From IMG/VR virus record IMGVR_UViG_3300046001_007659, positions 1 to 20,708 of that record: a stretch of 20,708 bases of DNA; one strand, given 5' to 3'. The position numbers were made by a program, and so were the translations under genes. Below are positions 20,028 through 20,708 of this stretch, one piece after another. The stretch's first letter is position 1, and the number at the start of each line of letters is the position of its first letter. A model generated the notes under the pieces. It did no database searches, had not been told where the DNA came from, and saw only the letters and a program-made list of their open reading frames with translations. The stretch is from a virus.

Positions 20028-20348
20028 CTTTTACATCCCCTATTTACATCCTCTTTTTTTACACCCTCTTTTACATCCCCTATTTACATCCTCTTGTACG
20101 TACGTTTGTATATACTTTGTCGATAACTTAGGTTTGGCTGTGTGCCGTTTTTTTACGTCCCCTTTCACCTTGACATAACCCATACATCCTCTACTTGTCA
20201 CCTACTATTACATCCTCTATTTAGAATCAGCAATTTAAACCACCCGTCATATAGGACTAATAACACTTACGTCCTCTATTACATCCTCTATTATAACGCT
20301 TATTTCACAGTGGATTTACGTCTCCTATTACGTCTTCTTCTACGTAGC
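20028..20348. repeat. Iterated TTACRTCCYCT repeats
   Basis: Non-coding stretch with about 12 copies of TTAC(A/G)TCC(C/T)CT or close variants on the plus strand (starts near 20031, 20044, 20059, 20071, 20084, 20153, 20182, 20208, 20267, 20279, 20316, 20328, 20340); three more lie at 19767, 19780 and 19791. Within clusters the spacing is 11 to 15 bases, often 12 or 13. A 40-bp unit is repeated in tandem at 20029-20068 and 20069-20095. A GTACGTACGT sequence lies between clusters (20096-20106) and recurs in the gene-free segment at 13477-13833. Candidates are binding iterons (origin, control or partition) or decoy sites. Confidence 0.75.
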
Positions 20349-20627
20349 CTATTGTTCTACTACTCCGTCATTCCAAAATCCTAATATCACTACTCCATTA
20401 GATCTATCATCATCATAAGCAAACATAATATCATAACATGTCTTATATGTGTTATTTTTTCTATCTATACCACTTATTAACTCGATATTTTTCCAATCTG
20501 TTGGTTTACAATCTATTGGCATCCAATTATCATTACCTAATACACCCGCTGAGTATTTATGGAATTGGATTGGTGTTGGTTTTTTGGTTGTTGGTGTTGT
20601 ATCACCTATTATTGTACATTTTGTCAT
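20349..20627 (-). CDS. Hypothetical protein, 92 aa
   Basis: Begins MTKCTIIGDTTPTTKKPTPI. Thr/Pro-rich N-terminus, then an alpha/beta part with PIDCKPTDWKNIELISGIDR and a final strand GVVILGFWNDGVVEQ. No family recognised. TATAAATA, the T4 late -10 sequence, lies at 20650-20657, 22 nt upstream, without TTTG at the early-promoter distance. Codon use is like the other genes here; a short product with no motif keeps confidence moderate. Confidence 0.6.
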   Translation of the reverse strand: MTKCTIIGDTTPTTKKPTPIQFHKYSAGVLGNDNWMPIDCKPTDWKNIELISGIDRKNNTYKTCYDIMFAYDDDRSNGVVILGFWNDGVVEQ

Positions 20628-20649
20628 TCTGGATTATTTAGCTTCTTTT

Positions 20650-20657
20650 TATTTATA
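20650..20657 (-). promoter_or_regulatory. TATAAATA, possible late promoter
   Basis: Exact match to the T4 late -10 sequence on the minus strand, 22 nt before the 92-aa gene and with no upstream TTTG. AT-richness makes chance occurrence likely. Confidence 0.3.
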
Positions 20658-20708
20658 AGGATTATTAATTGGTTTTGTTTGAAGGTTCTCATAGTCATTA
20701 TGAAACTC

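Noticed and set aside
19741-20178. Plus-strand frame of 145 codons over the AT-hook gene and repeats.
   Set aside because: It crosses the AT-hook gene antisense and its promoter, and the repeat region encodes low-complexity HPLLHPLF-type sequence.
20029-20350. CRISPR array.
   Set aside because: Repeats are 11-13 bases with spacing of 0-60 bases; there are no uniform long repeats or spacers and no cas genes.
1-20708. Integrase, transposase, terminase, capsid or DNA polymerase genes.
   Set aside because: Looked for in all supported genes; no motif of these families was seen, so lifestyle and insertion sequences cannot be argued from this window.

Overview
The window looks like part of the genome of a large tailed phage of the T4-like (myovirus) type that infects a Bacteroidota (probably flavobacterial) host. 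Nothing in it looks chromosomal. The phage evidence is a T4 gp55-like late sigma factor, a tail/baseplate-type structural protein, a GH19 endolysin, a series of proteins with prohead-protease-style N-termini, and dense short genes. The host evidence is 20 promoters of the Bacteroidota type (TTTG or TTGG, exactly 20 bp, then TATATTTA) and a near absence of Shine-Dalgarno sequences. All supported protein genes are on the minus strand, so transcription runs right to left. Base composition is very AT-rich.

Layout, left to right (the reverse of transcription). Bases 1-3846 hold late-type genes: a truncated structural protein running off the left edge, a conserved 113-aa protein, the late sigma factor, a 92-aa membrane-anchored protein, an HD-domain phosphohydrolase, a 66-aa coiled-coil protein, a 151-aa unknown and a 50-aa lipoprotein followed by a good terminator. 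Bases 3887-7526 hold a MoxR-type AAA+ ATPase, a metallopeptidase-like/VWA protein and an unknown 367-aa partner. Bases 7589-12146 hold a 100-aa early-type gene, then a compact operon of six proteins that all begin with a variant of M-I-K-L-x-x-I-L-x-E, preceded by a 63-aa protein and the GH19 endolysin. Bases 12285-20027 are the early region: about 20 short genes, most with their own promoter copy, plus a RadA/RecA-like ATPase, a second lipoprotein, an AT-hook protein and a tRNA-like element. Two gene-poor segments (about 13477-13833 and 20028-20348) carry repeats and dyad symmetries. A last 92-aa gene lies at the right edge.

How it fits together (inference): the uniform promoter array is read by the host sigma factor early in infection, while the gp55-like factor later directs genes that lack the TTTG element. 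The six M-I-K-L proteins resemble T4 internal-head proteins: their N-termini look like capsid-targeting sequences that end in the (L/I)-x-E site cut by the T4-type prohead protease. They would be packaged in the capsid and perhaps delivered with the DNA. Their cargo domains include a papain/transglutaminase-like domain, zinc- or iron-binding cysteine clusters and very basic tails. This packaged-protein operon is the most interesting system in the window. The promoter array with variable dyad symmetry, the iterated TTACRTCCYCT repeats and the tRNA-like element are the next most interesting features.
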